64,000 nucleotides of DNA from Pseudomonas khorasanensis (GCF_014268505.2 NZ_JABWQP020000003.1:372001-436000); one strand, 5' to 3'. Counted from the stretch's first letter, positions 28,258 to 37,678 are shown. Notes: generated by a model from the sequence alone, not told the origin. Numbers and translations: made by a program.

Positions 28258-29916
28258 ATGCTCACCCTGCTCAATCTGTTGTCTGCCGTCGCCCTGTTGA
28301 TCTGGGGCACGCACATCGTCCGAACCGGCATCCTGCGGGTCTACGGCACCAATCTGCGGCATGTGATCGGCCAGAACATGTCGAAGAAATGGCTGGCCTT
28401 CGTTGCCGGCATTCTTGTCACTGCGATGGTGCAGAGCAGCAACGCGACGGCGATGCTGGTCACCTCGTTTGTCGGCCAGGGTCTGATGGCGCTGACGCCG
28501 GCACTGGCGACCATGCTCGGCGCCGACGTCGGCACGGCGCTGATGGCGCGGGTGCTGACGTTGGACCTGTCATGGCTGTCGCCGCTGCTGATTTTCCTCG
28601 GGGTGATTTTCTTTCTGTCGCGCAAACAGACGCGGCTCGGGCAGATGGGCCGGGTGTCGATCGGTTTGGGGCTGATCATTCTCGCGCTGCAATTAATCGT
28701 TGAAGCGGCTGCGCCAATCACCCACGCGCAAGGGGTGAAAGTGATTTTCGCCTCGCTGACCGGGGACATTCTTCTCGACGCCTTGGTCGGCGCGTTATTC
28801 GCGATGATCTCCTACTCCAGCCTCGCCGCTGTTCTGCTGACCGCGACACTGGCCGGGGCTGCCGTGATCAGCTTGCCGGTGGCGATCGGTCTGGTGATCG
28901 GCGCCAACATTGGCAGCGGCATTCTCGCGTTCATGAGCACCAGCATGCAGAACGCTGCTGGCCGGCAAGTGGCGCTGGGCAGCCTCCTCTACAAACTGAT
29001 CGGCCTGCTGCTGATCATCCCGGTGCTGGACCCGCTGGTGCACTGGATCGACAGCCTCGATTTCAGTCCCCAGGAAATGGTCATCGGCTTTCACCTGCTC
29101 TATAACACCGCGCGTTGCCTGGTTTTGCTGCCAAGCGTCGGGCCGATGGCGCGGCTGTGCGCGTGGCTGTTGCCCGAGCGACCGGAGGTCAACGGCACTG
29201 CCAAACCCCGGCATCTGGATGCGAGCGCACTGGTCACGCCCAGTCTGGCGCTGGCCAACGCCGCCCGGGAAACCCTGCGCATGGGCGACCTGCTCGACAA
29301 CATGCTCGACGCCACCCTGGATGTGCTGCGCGGCAAGCAGACCGCCATCACTCAGGAGATCCGCCGGCTGACCGATGACATCGAGTCGCTGAACAGCGCG
29401 ATCAAACTCTATCTGGCGCAAATGCCCCGCGAAGACCTTGGCGAGCAGGACAGTCGGCGCTGGGCCGAGATCATCGAGCTGGCGATCAACTTGAAACTGG
29501 CCGCCGACCTGATCGAACGCATGCTGCGCAAGATTCAGCAGCAGAAGACTTCGCAACGGCGTTCGTTTTCCGAAGAAGGCCTGGTCGATCTGGCCGGACT
29601 CCAGCAGCAACTGATCGCCAATCTGCGCCTGGGCCTGTCGGTGTTTCTCAGCGGCGACCGGGAAAGTGCCCGGCAACTGCTGCGCGAGAAACGCCGCTTT
29701 CGCGCACAGGAACGGCGTCTGGCCCACGCCCATGTCAGCCGTTTGCAACGCAAGATCGTGCAGAGTATCGAGACCAGTTCGCTGCACCTGGAGCTGATTG
29801 CCGACATGAAACGGCTGAACTCGCTGTTCTGCAGTAGCGCTTATGTGGTGCTTGAGACGGCAGACACGGGGGCGCTGGCAGTGGATGACATGAGCGACAT
29901 TACGCATTCGCCTTGA
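28258..29916 (+). CDS. Na/Pi cotransporter family protein with PhoU-like tail
   Basis: This is a 552-residue inner-membrane protein. The first 310 residues hold two Na/Pi-cotransporter repeats with the Q-S-S-N motif AMVQSSNATAMLV and the related ISYSSLAAVLLT. The last 210 residues form a helical PhoU-like cytoplasmic domain. It should take up phosphate with sodium, or export it, as in NptA/YjbB relatives. ATG at 28258 is chosen, with AGGGGGT seven bases upstream; the open frame before it lacks a good RBS. No Pho box was seen upstream. Confidence 0.9.
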   Translation: MLTLLNLLSAVALLIWGTHIVRTGILRVYGTNLRHVIGQNMSKKWLAFVAGILVTAMVQSSNATAMLVTSFVGQGLMALTPALATMLGADVGTALMARVLTLDLSWLSPLLIFLGVIFFLSRKQTRLGQMGRVSIGLGLIILALQLIVEAAAPITHAQGVKVIFASLTGDILLDALVGALFAMISYSSLAAVLLTATLAGAAVISLPVAIGLVIGANIGSGILAFMSTSMQNAAGRQVALGSLLYKLIGLLLIIPVLDPLVHWIDSLDFSPQEMVIGFHLLYNTARCLVLLPSVGPMARLCAWLLPERPEVNGTAKPRHLDASALVTPSLALANAARETLRMGDLLDNMLDATLDVLRGKQTAITQEIRRLTDDIESLNSAIKLYLAQMPREDLGEQDSRRWAEIIELAINLKLAADLIERMLRKIQQQKTSQRRSFSEEGLVDLAGLQQQLIANLRLGLSVFLSGDRESARQLLREKRRFRAQERRLAHAHVSRLQRKIVQSIETSSLHLELIADMKRLNSLFCSSAYVVLETADTGALAVDDMSDITHSP

Positions 29917-29964
29917 ACGTCTGGGGCTGGGGTTAGTCAGTTACATTGATTCAGCCTCAAGATC

Positions 29965-30044
29965 TTCGCGAGCAGGCTCGCTCCCACAGGGGAATGTATT
30001 TCAATTGTGGGAGCGACGGTGCGACGATTCGACCTGCTCGCGAA
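29965..30044. repeat. REPIN 4 with variant right arm
   Basis: The left arm TTCGCGAGCAGGCTCGCTCC is canonical. The right arm starts TGTGGGAGCGA, then carries the extra CGGTGCGACGATTCGA before CCTGCTCGCGAA, so the pair is asymmetric. It lies between the Na/Pi gene and the M16 peptidase. Confidence 0.8.
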
Positions 30045-30097
30045 TAGCGGTCTGAATAGCGACACGGATCTCCAAATCAGCCGTATGGAAGCCTGTT

Positions 30098-31492
30098 ATG
30101 CGTTGCCTGTTGTTCGCCTGTCTGTTGCTCGGTTCCCTGCCCGCTTTTGCCCTGGATCGTTTTCAGGTGGAGGGCTATGCGCTGCCCAACGGTTTGCAGT
30201 TGCTGCTCAAGCCCGGCACCGAGCGTGGGCACGTGGCGATCCGGCTGGTAGTCGGTGTTGGCCTCGATGACTTCGATTGCAGCGAAAAAGAGCTGCCGCA
30301 TCTGCTTGAGCACCTGCTGTTCAGCGGCATTGACGCCACGGGCGAAGGCGGCCTGGAGGAACGCATGCAGGCTTTGGGCGGTGAATGGAATGCGTTCACC
30401 AGCAACGCCGACACCACGTTCGTCATCGAAGCCCCGGCGAAAAACCAGCGCAAGGTGCTCGACCTGTTGCTCGCGCTGCTGACCCAGACGCGCATCGACG
30501 ACAACGCGATCAATGCTGCGAAACGCGTGGTCGAGCGCGAAGACGGCGGCCATTACACGAAACTGCAACGCTTCCTCGACCGCCAGGATCTTGGCCACAC
30601 CGCGAGCAATCAACTGGCGGTGGAGCTTGGGCTGAAATGCCCGCAGCGCGCCGAAGTCGGTCATCTGACCCAAGAGCAGCTGGAGAAGGTGCGCAAGACT
30701 TGGTACGCGTCGAACAATATGACCCTGATTGTCGTCGGCGAACTCGACAAACTGCTACCGGCCTACCTGGAGCGCACCTGGGGTGAGCTGGAGCCGGTGG
30801 AGCCGAGCGAACACCGCCCCCTGCCTGACATTAGCACCCGTGCCGCCCACGAGCGCACCCTCACCCGTGGTTTCATCGGTGACAGCGCCAAGCTGCACTG
30901 GCTGGTACCGGAACCGGTGCTGGACGATCAATACGACCAAACGTTCGACATTCTCAAGGATTACCTCGATTGGGCGCTGTACCGGCAGATTCGCCTCGAT
31001 CACGGTTTGTCTTACGGACCATGGGCCGAGCGCGGAGTGTTCGGCGGCGTCGGCTTCATGAGCCTTAACGCCGACCTTGATCGCGACGACGTCGACGAAG
31101 CCATTCAAGTGCTTGAAAACCTCAAGGCCGATCTGCTGAAAAACGGCCTCGACCCAGTCACCTTTGCTCGCATCAAACAAGCTGCCATCGCCCATCAGGC
31201 CTGGGCAGTACAGGGGAACAGCGCACTGGCGGACTATTACTGGAGCGCGCTGGCCGACTATCAGGACGGTCGCTTCACCAATCCCGCGCGGGAGCTGCAA
31301 GGCGTGACGCTGGCGGCGGCGAACAAGGCCATGCGCGAGTTGCTGCTGCAGCCGGGGTATTTGCGGATCGAGAAACCGTTGATCAGCGATGACCAGGTGC
31401 TGTGGCTGATCGCGGGCGGTGTGGGTGTTCTGTTGCTGGTGATGCTCGGCTGGCGGTTGCAGCACCGCCGAAAACTCCCTCCGGCGATTTGA
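30098..31492 (+). CDS. M16-family zinc metallopeptidase
   Basis: This is a 464-residue exported insulinase-type peptidase. It has a signal peptide (MRCLLFACLLLGSLPAFA). The inverted zinc motif HxxEH is at residues 68-72 (HLLEH), with the downstream Glu in the AAKRVVERED region. There is a second, inactive M16 C-terminal domain and a hydrophobic anchor near the end (about 430-452) followed by a basic tail (QHRRK). It is probably a membrane-tethered periplasmic enzyme. Substrate unknown. It stands alone between two REPINs. Confidence 0.9.
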   Translation: MRCLLFACLLLGSLPAFALDRFQVEGYALPNGLQLLLKPGTERGHVAIRLVVGVGLDDFDCSEKELPHLLEHLLFSGIDATGEGGLEERMQALGGEWNAFTSNADTTFVIEAPAKNQRKVLDLLLALLTQTRIDDNAINAAKRVVEREDGGHYTKLQRFLDRQDLGHTASNQLAVELGLKCPQRAEVGHLTQEQLEKVRKTWYASNNMTLIVVGELDKLLPAYLERTWGELEPVEPSEHRPLPDISTRAAHERTLTRGFIGDSAKLHWLVPEPVLDDQYDQTFDILKDYLDWALYRQIRLDHGLSYGPWAERGVFGGVGFMSLNADLDRDDVDEAIQVLENLKADLLKNGLDPVTFARIKQAAIAHQAWAVQGNSALADYYWSALADYQDGRFTNPARELQGVTLAAANKAMRELLLQPGYLRIEKPLISDDQVLWLIAGGVGVLLLVMLGWRLQHRRKLPPAI

Positions 31493-31502
31493 TGCATAAC
31501 CC

Positions 31503-31592
31503 TGTGGGAGCGAGCCTGCTCGCGAAGGCGGTGGGCCATTCAATGGTGATGGCGGCCGCCACGCCTCCTTCGCGAGCAGGCTCGCTCCCACC
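31503..31592. repeat. REPIN 5 (inverted REP pair)
   Basis: TGTGGGAGCGAGCCTGCTCG and the mirror copy CGAGCAGGCTCGCTCCCACC enclose about 48 bases, directly after the M16 peptidase gene. Confidence 0.9.
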
Positions 31593-31682
31593 AGGAAGAT
31601 CGGTGCGATACCAACCTCGCCACAACGCCCGGCGGACGCTACTCTGTCGAGGTATTTCCCTACCCTGCCGTGAATCGCCCAC

Positions 31683-32711
31683 ATGTCGAAATTAACCCTC
31701 CTGATCCAGCGCATCCTCGAGCTGATGAAGCGCTACCCCGGGGTCATTGCGCTGGGTGGTTTCGTCTCAGGGGTCGGCAGTTTCATGCTGGTCGACCGCC
31801 AGCAAGGCCTGGCGAGCTGGATCACGGTGATCATGCTGCTCAGCTGGGTCTGGCTGATGCTGGAAAACACCCTGACCGGCCTGTTCACGCGGATCTTCAA
31901 ACGGGAAATTCCCCAGCCGCTGCTGCGTTACGCGACGCAGATGATCCATCAGGAAAGCCTGTTTTTCGTTCTGCCCTTCTATTTCATCACCACGACTTGG
32001 AACAGCGGACAGTTCTTTTTCACCGGCCTTCTCAGCGTCGCGGCGCTGATTTCGATCGTCGACCCGCTGTATTACAAATGGCTGGCGCCGCGGCGCTGGG
32101 CCTTTCTGGCGCTGCACACGCTGACCCTGTTCGCCGCCCTGCTCACGGCGCTGCCGGTGATCATGCACCTGACCACCGCGCAGAGCTTCAAATGGGCGCT
32201 GGGCATCGCCGTTGTGATGTCATTTCCGAGCCTGGCGTCGATTTTCCCGATCCGCACCGTGCGCAACGCGCTGGCGATCCTGTTCATCACCGTCGGTATC
32301 GGCGGCGTCGGCTGGGCGCTGCGTTCGTGGGTGCCGCCGGCGACGTTGTGGATGACCGACGTGGCGATCAGCACGCAGCTGCAGGATCGCACCCCCGGCG
32401 CCAGCCTCGACACGGTCAGCGCCGAGCAGATTCGCAGCGGCGGACTCTACGCCTACACCGCGATCAACGCGCCGCGCGGGCTGGATGAGCGGATTTATCA
32501 CGTCTGGACCTTCAACGGCAAAGAGGTTGATCGCATCGCCCTCGACATCCACGGCGGGCGCAAGGAAGGTTACCGGGCCTGGACGCACAAGCAGAATTTC
32601 CCCGGCAACCCGGCCGGCAAGTGGCAGGTGCGCGTGCTGACCGAAGATGGCCAGTTGATCGGCGTGCTGCGTTTCGCAATCACCGACAGCACACCGGCCA
32701 AAGAAAACTGA
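31683..32711 (+). CDS. DUF5924/DUF2914 membrane protein
   Basis: This is a 342-residue protein. Residues 1-215 hold six to seven membrane segments (for example GVIALGGFVSGVGSFMLV and LALHTLTLFAALLTALPVIM). The last 100 residues form a soluble DUF2914 domain with the pattern IYHVWTFNGKEVDRIALDI ... GYRAWTHKQNFPGNPAGKW. The two Pfam-type regions commonly occur together in Pseudomonas. No function is established. It lies 54 bases before the lipid-transport operon on the same strand and could share its promoter. Confidence 0.8.
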   Translation: MSKLTLLIQRILELMKRYPGVIALGGFVSGVGSFMLVDRQQGLASWITVIMLLSWVWLMLENTLTGLFTRIFKREIPQPLLRYATQMIHQESLFFVLPFYFITTTWNSGQFFFTGLLSVAALISIVDPLYYKWLAPRRWAFLALHTLTLFAALLTALPVIMHLTTAQSFKWALGIAVVMSFPSLASIFPIRTVRNALAILFITVGIGGVGWALRSWVPPATLWMTDVAISTQLQDRTPGASLDTVSAEQIRSGGLYAYTAINAPRGLDERIYHVWTFNGKEVDRIALDIHGGRKEGYRAWTHKQNFPGNPAGKWQVRVLTEDGQLIGVLRFAITDSTPAKEN

Positions 32712-32765
32712 TCCGGTTCGTGCTATTACGTAGGATCTTGCAACAGCCGTACAAGCACGGAGCTT

Positions 32766-33914
32766 ATGACCAGCAGCCCAACCCCCGGCAGTGCCCACCT
32801 GGACACCGCGCTCAGCCCTGCCCGCCTGCGGGTCACCGGCGACTGGACGCTCGCCCATTACACCGCGCTCAAACACTTGAGCGAAAAACTGCACGGCCAA
32901 TACGACGCCGCCACGCCGATTGACCTCAACGGCCTCGGCGCACTCGACACCGCTGGCGCGTCGTTGCTGGTCGAACTGCTCGGTTCCGAGCGCCTCGGCA
33001 AGTCGGCCGAGCATCCCGATTGCACCCTTTCCACAGCCGACCGCGCCCTGCTGCAGACCGTGTATTGCTCGCTGAGCGACTTCTGCGTGCCGATCAAGGA
33101 GCCGGAAATCAGCGTCAGCGTGCAACTGTTGACGCGCATCGGCCGTGCCGTGGACACGGTCTGGAAGGACACGATGCAGTTGCTCGGCTTCGTCGGCCTG
33201 ATTCTCGAAGTCATCGCCCGCGGCCTGTTCCGGCCCAAGCGCTGGCGCATCACGCCGATGATCGCCCACATCGAACAGACCGGTCTCGACGCCGCGCCGA
33301 TCGTGGCGTTGCTGACGTTTCTGGTCGGCGCGGTGGTGGCGTTTCTCGGGGCGACGGTGCTGGCCAGTTTCGGCGCGACGATTTTTACCGTGGACCTGGT
33401 CGGCTTCTCGTTCCTGCGCGAATTCGGCGTACTGCTCACCGCGATCCTGATGGCCGGGCGCACCGCCAGTGCTTTCACCGCGCAGATCGGCTCGATGAAG
33501 GCCAACGAAGAAATCGACGCAATCCGTACCCTGGGCCTCGATCCGATTGAATTGCTGGTGGTGCCGCGCGTGCTGGCGCTGCTGGTGGCGTTGCCGATGC
33601 TGACGTTTCTGGCGATGCTTTCGGGGATTGTCGGCGGCGGCGTGGTTTGCGCGGTCTCGCTGGACATCTCGCCGGCGATGTTCCTTTCGCTGCTGCAGTC
33701 GGACATCGGCATTCAGCATTTTCTGGTCGGGCTGGTGAAGGCGCCGATCTTTGCGTTTCTGATCGCCGCGATTGGTTGTCTGGAAGGTTTCAAGGTCAGC
33801 GGCAGCGCCGAGTCGGTTGGCGCGCACACCACGTCCAGCGTGGTGCAGTCGATTTTCGTGGTGATCGTGCTCGACGCGGTGGCCGCACTGTTCTTCATGG
33901 AGATGGGCTGGTGA
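32766..33914 (+). CDS. MlaE-family lipid ABC transporter permease with N-terminal STAS domain
   Basis: This is a 382-residue inner-membrane permease. Residues about 15-110 form a STAS-like domain (RLRVTGDWTLAHYTALK ... LNGLGALDTAGASLL). Residues 130-382 are the MlaE permease with the family segment LVGFSFLREFGVLLTAILMAGRTASAF and SMKANEEIDAIRTLGLDP. In Mla systems the STAS protein (MlaB) is separate; here it is fused. It is the first of four coupled genes resembling P. aeruginosa PA3211-PA3214. It likely moves lipids between the inner and outer membranes. Confidence 0.92.
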   Translation: MTSSPTPGSAHLDTALSPARLRVTGDWTLAHYTALKHLSEKLHGQYDAATPIDLNGLGALDTAGASLLVELLGSERLGKSAEHPDCTLSTADRALLQTVYCSLSDFCVPIKEPEISVSVQLLTRIGRAVDTVWKDTMQLLGFVGLILEVIARGLFRPKRWRITPMIAHIEQTGLDAAPIVALLTFLVGAVVAFLGATVLASFGATIFTVDLVGFSFLREFGVLLTAILMAGRTASAFTAQIGSMKANEEIDAIRTLGLDPIELLVVPRVLALLVALPMLTFLAMLSGIVGGGVVCAVSLDISPAMFLSLLQSDIGIQHFLVGLVKAPIFAFLIAAIGCLEGFKVSGSAESVGAHTTSSVVQSIFVVIVLDAVAALFFMEMGW

Positions 33915-34714
33915 GTCGTCTACCTCGCGCGCCCTCGGAGGCGGTAATCGAAGTTCGGGGCCTGTACAATCGCTTTGGCCCGCAGAGCGTGCACGAGAAC
34001 CTCGATCTGGACGTGTACAAAGGCGAAATCCTCGCCGTGGTCGGCGGCTCCGGCACCGGTAAATCGGTGCTGCTGCGCAGTATTGTCGGGCTGAACCGGC
34101 CCAGCGAAGGCATCGTCAAGGTCTTCGGCAAAAACCTGCCGAGCCTGTCCGAGCATGAGCGCTCGCTGGTCGAGCGGCGTTTCGGCGTGCTCTTCCAGAA
34201 AGGCGCCCTGTTTTCTTCGCTGACCGTGACCGAGAACGTCGCGCTGCCGCTGATCGAACACGCCGGCCTCAGCCGCCATGACGCCGAACACCTGGCCGCG
34301 GTGAAGCTGGCCCTGGCCGGGCTGCCGCTGTCGGCGGCGGACAAATACCCGGCGTCGCTGTCCGGCGGTATGGTCAAGCGCGCCGCCCTGGCCCGGGCCC
34401 TGGCGCTGGATCCGGACATCCTGTTTCTCGACGAACCCACTGCCGGCCTCGATCCGATTGGCGCGGCGCAGTTCGATCAACTGATCCTGACCCTTCGCGA
34501 TGCGCTGGGTCTGAGTGTGTTTCTAGTAACTCACGACCTCGACACGCTCTACACCATCACCGATCGCGTGGCGGTACTGGCGCAGAAAAAGGTATTGGTC
34601 GCCGGTCCCATCGACGTTGTCTCGGAAACCGATGACGCGTGGATTCACGAATACTTCCACGGCCCGCGCGGCCGCTCGGCGCTGGACGCCGCCAAACTGC
34701 TCAACGAGGTCTGA
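33911..34714 (+). CDS. MlaF-family ABC transporter ATP-binding protein
   Basis: This is the 267-residue ATPase of the MCE/Mla-type lipid transporter. Walker A GGSGTGKS, Q-loop FQKGALFSSLTV, ABC signature SGGMVKRAALARALA, Walker B DILFLDEPTAGLDP and the switch His in VTHDLD are all intact. The GTG start overlaps the permease stop (GTGA), which marks the real start inside a longer open frame. It drives the permease encoded just upstream. Confidence 0.94.
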   Translation: MSRLPRAPSEAVIEVRGLYNRFGPQSVHENLDLDVYKGEILAVVGGSGTGKSVLLRSIVGLNRPSEGIVKVFGKNLPSLSEHERSLVERRFGVLFQKGALFSSLTVTENVALPLIEHAGLSRHDAEHLAAVKLALAGLPLSAADKYPASLSGGMVKRAALARALALDPDILFLDEPTAGLDPIGAAQFDQLILTLRDALGLSVFLVTHDLDTLYTITDRVAVLAQKKVLVAGPIDVVSETDDAWIHEYFHGPRGRSALDAAKLLNEV

Positions 34715-34715
34715 C

Positions 34716-35654
34716 ATGGAAACCCGAGCCCATCATGTGTTGATTGGCCTGTTCACAGTAATCGTTGTGGCCGGCGCCCTGCTCTTCGGTTTGTTCCTGG
34801 CCAAGTCCAGTGTCGACACCGAGTTCAAGGATTACGATGTTGTGTTCAACGAGGCGGTCAGCGGTCTGTCCAAGGGCAGTTCGGTGCAGTACAGCGGGAT
34901 CAAGGTGGGCGACGTCGTCAGCCTGCGCCTTGACCCGCAGGACCCACGCCGGGTGCTGGCGCGGATTCGTCTGGCCGGTGACACGCCGGTCAAGGAAGAC
35001 ACCCAGGCCAAACTGGCACTGACCGGCATTACGGGCACCTCGATCATCCAGCTCAGCGGTGGTACGCCCGAAAGCCCGAAACTGCGCGGCCATGACGGCC
35101 AGTTGCCGACGATCGTCGCCTCGCCCTCGCCTATTTCGCGGCTGCTCAATGACAGCAGCGACTTGATGACCGGCATCAGTGCCCTGCTGCAGAACGCCAA
35201 CCACATGTTCTCGGCGGAAAACGTCGAACGCGTGAGCAAGACCCTGGCCCATCTGGAGCAGACTACCGGCACGATCAACGATCAGCGCGGCGATATCAAA
35301 CAGGCGATGCAGCAGTTGGCGACAGTCGGCAAGCAGGCCGGCAGCATGCTCGAACAGACTTCGCTGTTGATGCGCAACGCCAACGGCTTGCTCAATGACC
35401 AGGGCAAACAGGCCCTGGGCAGTGCCGAGCAGGCGATGAAGTCGCTGGAACAGAGCAGCGTGACCATCAATGGCTTGCTGAGCAAAAACCAGAATTCTCT
35501 GGATAACGGCATGCAGGGCCTCAATGGCCTGGCCCCGGCGATCCGCGAACTGCGCGAGACGCTGACCTCCCTGCGCGCCATTTCCCAACGCCTCGAGGCC
35601 AACCCCAGCGGTTACCTGCTGGGCAGCGACAAGAACAAGGAATTCACCCCATGA
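34716..35654 (+). CDS. MCE-domain (MlaD-type) substrate-binding protein
   Basis: This is a 312-residue protein with one N-terminal membrane anchor (HHVLIGLFTVIVVAGALLFGLF) and an MCE domain (about residues 35-115, YDVVFNEAVSGLSKGSSVQYSGIKVGDV). A long periplasmic helical region follows (about 140-290). MCE proteins form hexameric lipid-binding rings. ATG at 34716 follows the ATPase stop by one base. The long helix suggests a bridging tube of the PqiB/YebT kind rather than short MlaD, though only one MCE repeat is present. Confidence 0.92.
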   Translation: METRAHHVLIGLFTVIVVAGALLFGLFLAKSSVDTEFKDYDVVFNEAVSGLSKGSSVQYSGIKVGDVVSLRLDPQDPRRVLARIRLAGDTPVKEDTQAKLALTGITGTSIIQLSGGTPESPKLRGHDGQLPTIVASPSPISRLLNDSSDLMTGISALLQNANHMFSAENVERVSKTLAHLEQTTGTINDQRGDIKQAMQQLATVGKQAGSMLEQTSLLMRNANGLLNDQGKQALGSAEQAMKSLEQSSVTINGLLSKNQNSLDNGMQGLNGLAPAIRELRETLTSLRAISQRLEANPSGYLLGSDKNKEFTP

Positions 35655-36277
35655 AGCTGACTCGAATCACCCTTCTCGGCGCTGGCTTGACCCTGGTAGG
35701 CGCGTGCTCGATTTTGCCCAAGTCGGAGCCCTCGGACGTCTACCGCCTGCCTGCCGCGCCAGTGTCTGCGTTCACCAGCCCGGCGGCTCAGACCTGGTCG
35801 CTGCGCTTGAACAAATTGCAGGCAAGCGAAGCATTGAATCGCCCGAGCATCGCGGTGATTCCCCAGGGCGACGTGATCAGCAGCTACAAGGGCTCGCGCT
35901 GGAGCGATCCGGCCCCGGTGCTGATGCGCAATCGCTTGCTCGACGGCTTCCAGCGTGACGGCCGGGTGACATTACTCAGCACCGATGACAGTAATTTTCA
36001 GGCAGACCTGGAACTGGGCGGCAGCTTGCAAGCGTTTCAGACGGAATATCAGGGCCCGCAGGCCGGCGTCGTGGTGCGGGTCGATGCGTTGCTGGTGCGC
36101 GGCTACGACCAGCGCATTCTTGCCAGCCGCCGGTTTGAAGAGCGTCAGCCATTAAGCGATGTGCAAGTGCCGGCGGTGGTCGCCGGATTTGGCCAGGCCA
36201 GTGATCGCCTGACTGCCAAAGTCGTGGCCTGGGCGGTCGAGCAAGGCCAGAAACTCGCCCCTGCGCCAAGATCCTGA
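35651..36277 (+). CDS. ABC-type transport auxiliary lipoprotein (PqiC-like)
   Basis: This is a 208-residue lipoprotein with signal peptide and lipobox LVGAC (Cys19) and an ABC_trans_aux fold typical of PqiC/YmbA. It starts four bases inside the MCE gene (ATGA overlap) and completes the four-gene operon. Asp is not at +2 (Ser), so outer-membrane localisation is expected by the usual rule. Its likely role is the outer-membrane partner of the MCE bridge. Confidence 0.88.
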   Translation: MKLTRITLLGAGLTLVGACSILPKSEPSDVYRLPAAPVSAFTSPAAQTWSLRLNKLQASEALNRPSIAVIPQGDVISSYKGSRWSDPAPVLMRNRLLDGFQRDGRVTLLSTDDSNFQADLELGGSLQAFQTEYQGPQAGVVVRVDALLVRGYDQRILASRRFEERQPLSDVQVPAVVAGFGQASDRLTAKVVAWAVEQGQKLAPAPRS

Positions 36278-36293
36278 GGACGATACCTAACCC

Positions 36294-36382
36294 TGTGGGA
36301 GCGAGCCTGCTCGCGAAAGCGGCATCTCAGTCACATAAGCTTTGACTGACACTCCGTCTTCGCGAGCAGGCTCGCTCCCACA
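36294..36382. repeat. REPIN 6 (inverted REP pair)
   Basis: TGTGGGAGCGAGCCTGCTCG and CGAGCAGGCTCGCTCCCACA enclose about 47 bases between the convergent lipid-transport operon and the SpmAB-like gene. Confidence 0.9.
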
Positions 36383-36396
36383 GTGGAAGTTTGTGA

Positions 36397-37626
36397 TCAG
36401 CCAAAGAACCAGTAGCAAACCCCGATGGCGCCGACCACGCCGGCAAACTCCGCCAGCAACGCACACCCCACCGCATGCCGTGCCCGCTGGATCCCCACCG
36501 CGCCGAAATACACCGCCAGCACATAGAACGTGGTCTCGGTACTGCCCTGAATTGTCGCCGCGACCAGCGCCGGGAAGCTGTCGACGCCTGAGGTTTTCAT
36601 GGTTTCAATCAGCATCGCCCGCGCGGCGCTGCCGGAAAACGGTTTGACCATCGCCGTCGGCAATGCATCAACAAACCGCGTGTCCCAACCGGCCCACTCG
36701 ACCAGGTGACGAATCCCGTCCAGGCCGAAATCCAGCGCCCCTGACGCACGCAACACACCGACCGCGCACAGCATCGCCACCAGATACGGCAGCAGATTCT
36801 TCGCTACATCGAAACCCTCTTTGGCGCCTTCGACGAACGCCTCGTAGACCTTGACCTTGCGCAGCGCGCCGATCAGCAGAAACAGCATGATCAAGCCGAA
36901 CAGCGTGAGGTTGCCCAGGATCGACGACAATCCCGCCAAAGCAGTCGCTGAAAGTGTGCCGAGCAGGGCCATGAAACCGCCGAGAATCAGCGCCCCGGGA
37001 ACCAGGTACGCCAGCACCACCGGATCCCAGATCCGCAGCCGTTGCATGAATGCCACCGAGAGAAAACCGACGATGGTTGAGCAACTGGTCGCCAACAGAA
37101 TCGGCAGGAACACCAGCGTCGGATCGGGCGCGCCTTGCTGGGCGCGGTACATGAAGATCGTCACCGGCAGCAGGGTCAACGACGAGGCGTTAAGGACCAG
37201 GAAGAGGATTTGCGCGTTACTGGCGATGGTGGCGCTGGGATTGAGTTCCTGCAGCGCTTTCATGGCTTTCAAGCCAATGGGCGTGGCGGCGTTGTCCAGG
37301 CCCAGGCCGTTGGCGGCGAAGTTGAGGGTGATCAGGCCCAGGGCGGGGTGACCGGCCGGTACCTCCGGCATCAGCCGCAGAAACAGCGGGCCGAGCACCT
37401 TGGCCAACCATTCGACGATCCCGGCCTTTTCGGCAATGCGCAGAAAGCCCAGCCACAGGGTGAGGGTGCCGAACAGCAACACCATGACCTCGACCGAGAG
37501 CTTGGCCATGGCGAAAATGCTCTCCACCATCGCCGCAAAGATCCCGGCGTTGCCGCCGATCAGCCACTGCGCCAGCGCCGACACGGCTGCCACGATGAAG
37601 AAGCCAAGCCACAGGCCATTAAGCAT
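36397..37626 (-). CDS. Fused SpmA/SpmB-like nucleoside-recognition (Gate) membrane protein
   Basis: This is a 409-residue polytopic membrane protein with about ten hydrophobic segments. The N-terminal half carries the SpmA-like LTLWLGFLRIAEKAGIVEWLAKVLGPLFLRLMPEVP and NFAANGLGLDNAATPIGLKAMKALQELN. The C-terminal half carries the SpmB-like ALPTAMVKPFSGSAARAMLIE and STETTFYVLAVYFGAVGI. In Bacillus these are two spore-maturation proteins; in Gram-negatives the fused form has no proven role. It is downstream of gltP on the same strand. Confidence 0.88.
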   Translation of the reverse strand: MLNGLWLGFFIVAAVSALAQWLIGGNAGIFAAMVESIFAMAKLSVEVMVLLFGTLTLWLGFLRIAEKAGIVEWLAKVLGPLFLRLMPEVPAGHPALGLITLNFAANGLGLDNAATPIGLKAMKALQELNPSATIASNAQILFLVLNASSLTLLPVTIFMYRAQQGAPDPTLVFLPILLATSCSTIVGFLSVAFMQRLRIWDPVVLAYLVPGALILGGFMALLGTLSATALAGLSSILGNLTLFGLIMLFLLIGALRKVKVYEAFVEGAKEGFDVAKNLLPYLVAMLCAVGVLRASGALDFGLDGIRHLVEWAGWDTRFVDALPTAMVKPFSGSAARAMLIETMKTSGVDSFPALVAATIQGSTETTFYVLAVYFGAVGIQRARHAVGCALLAEFAGVVGAIGVCYWFFG

Positions 37627-37678
37627 CAGTCAAATCCCCCGAAGAATGCGGCGAATGATAACGGGGTCGCCAGAAACG

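Noticed and set aside
32220..33827. 535-codon minus-strand open frame
   Set aside because: Antisense to the DUF5924 gene and the MlaE-type permease, both well supported.
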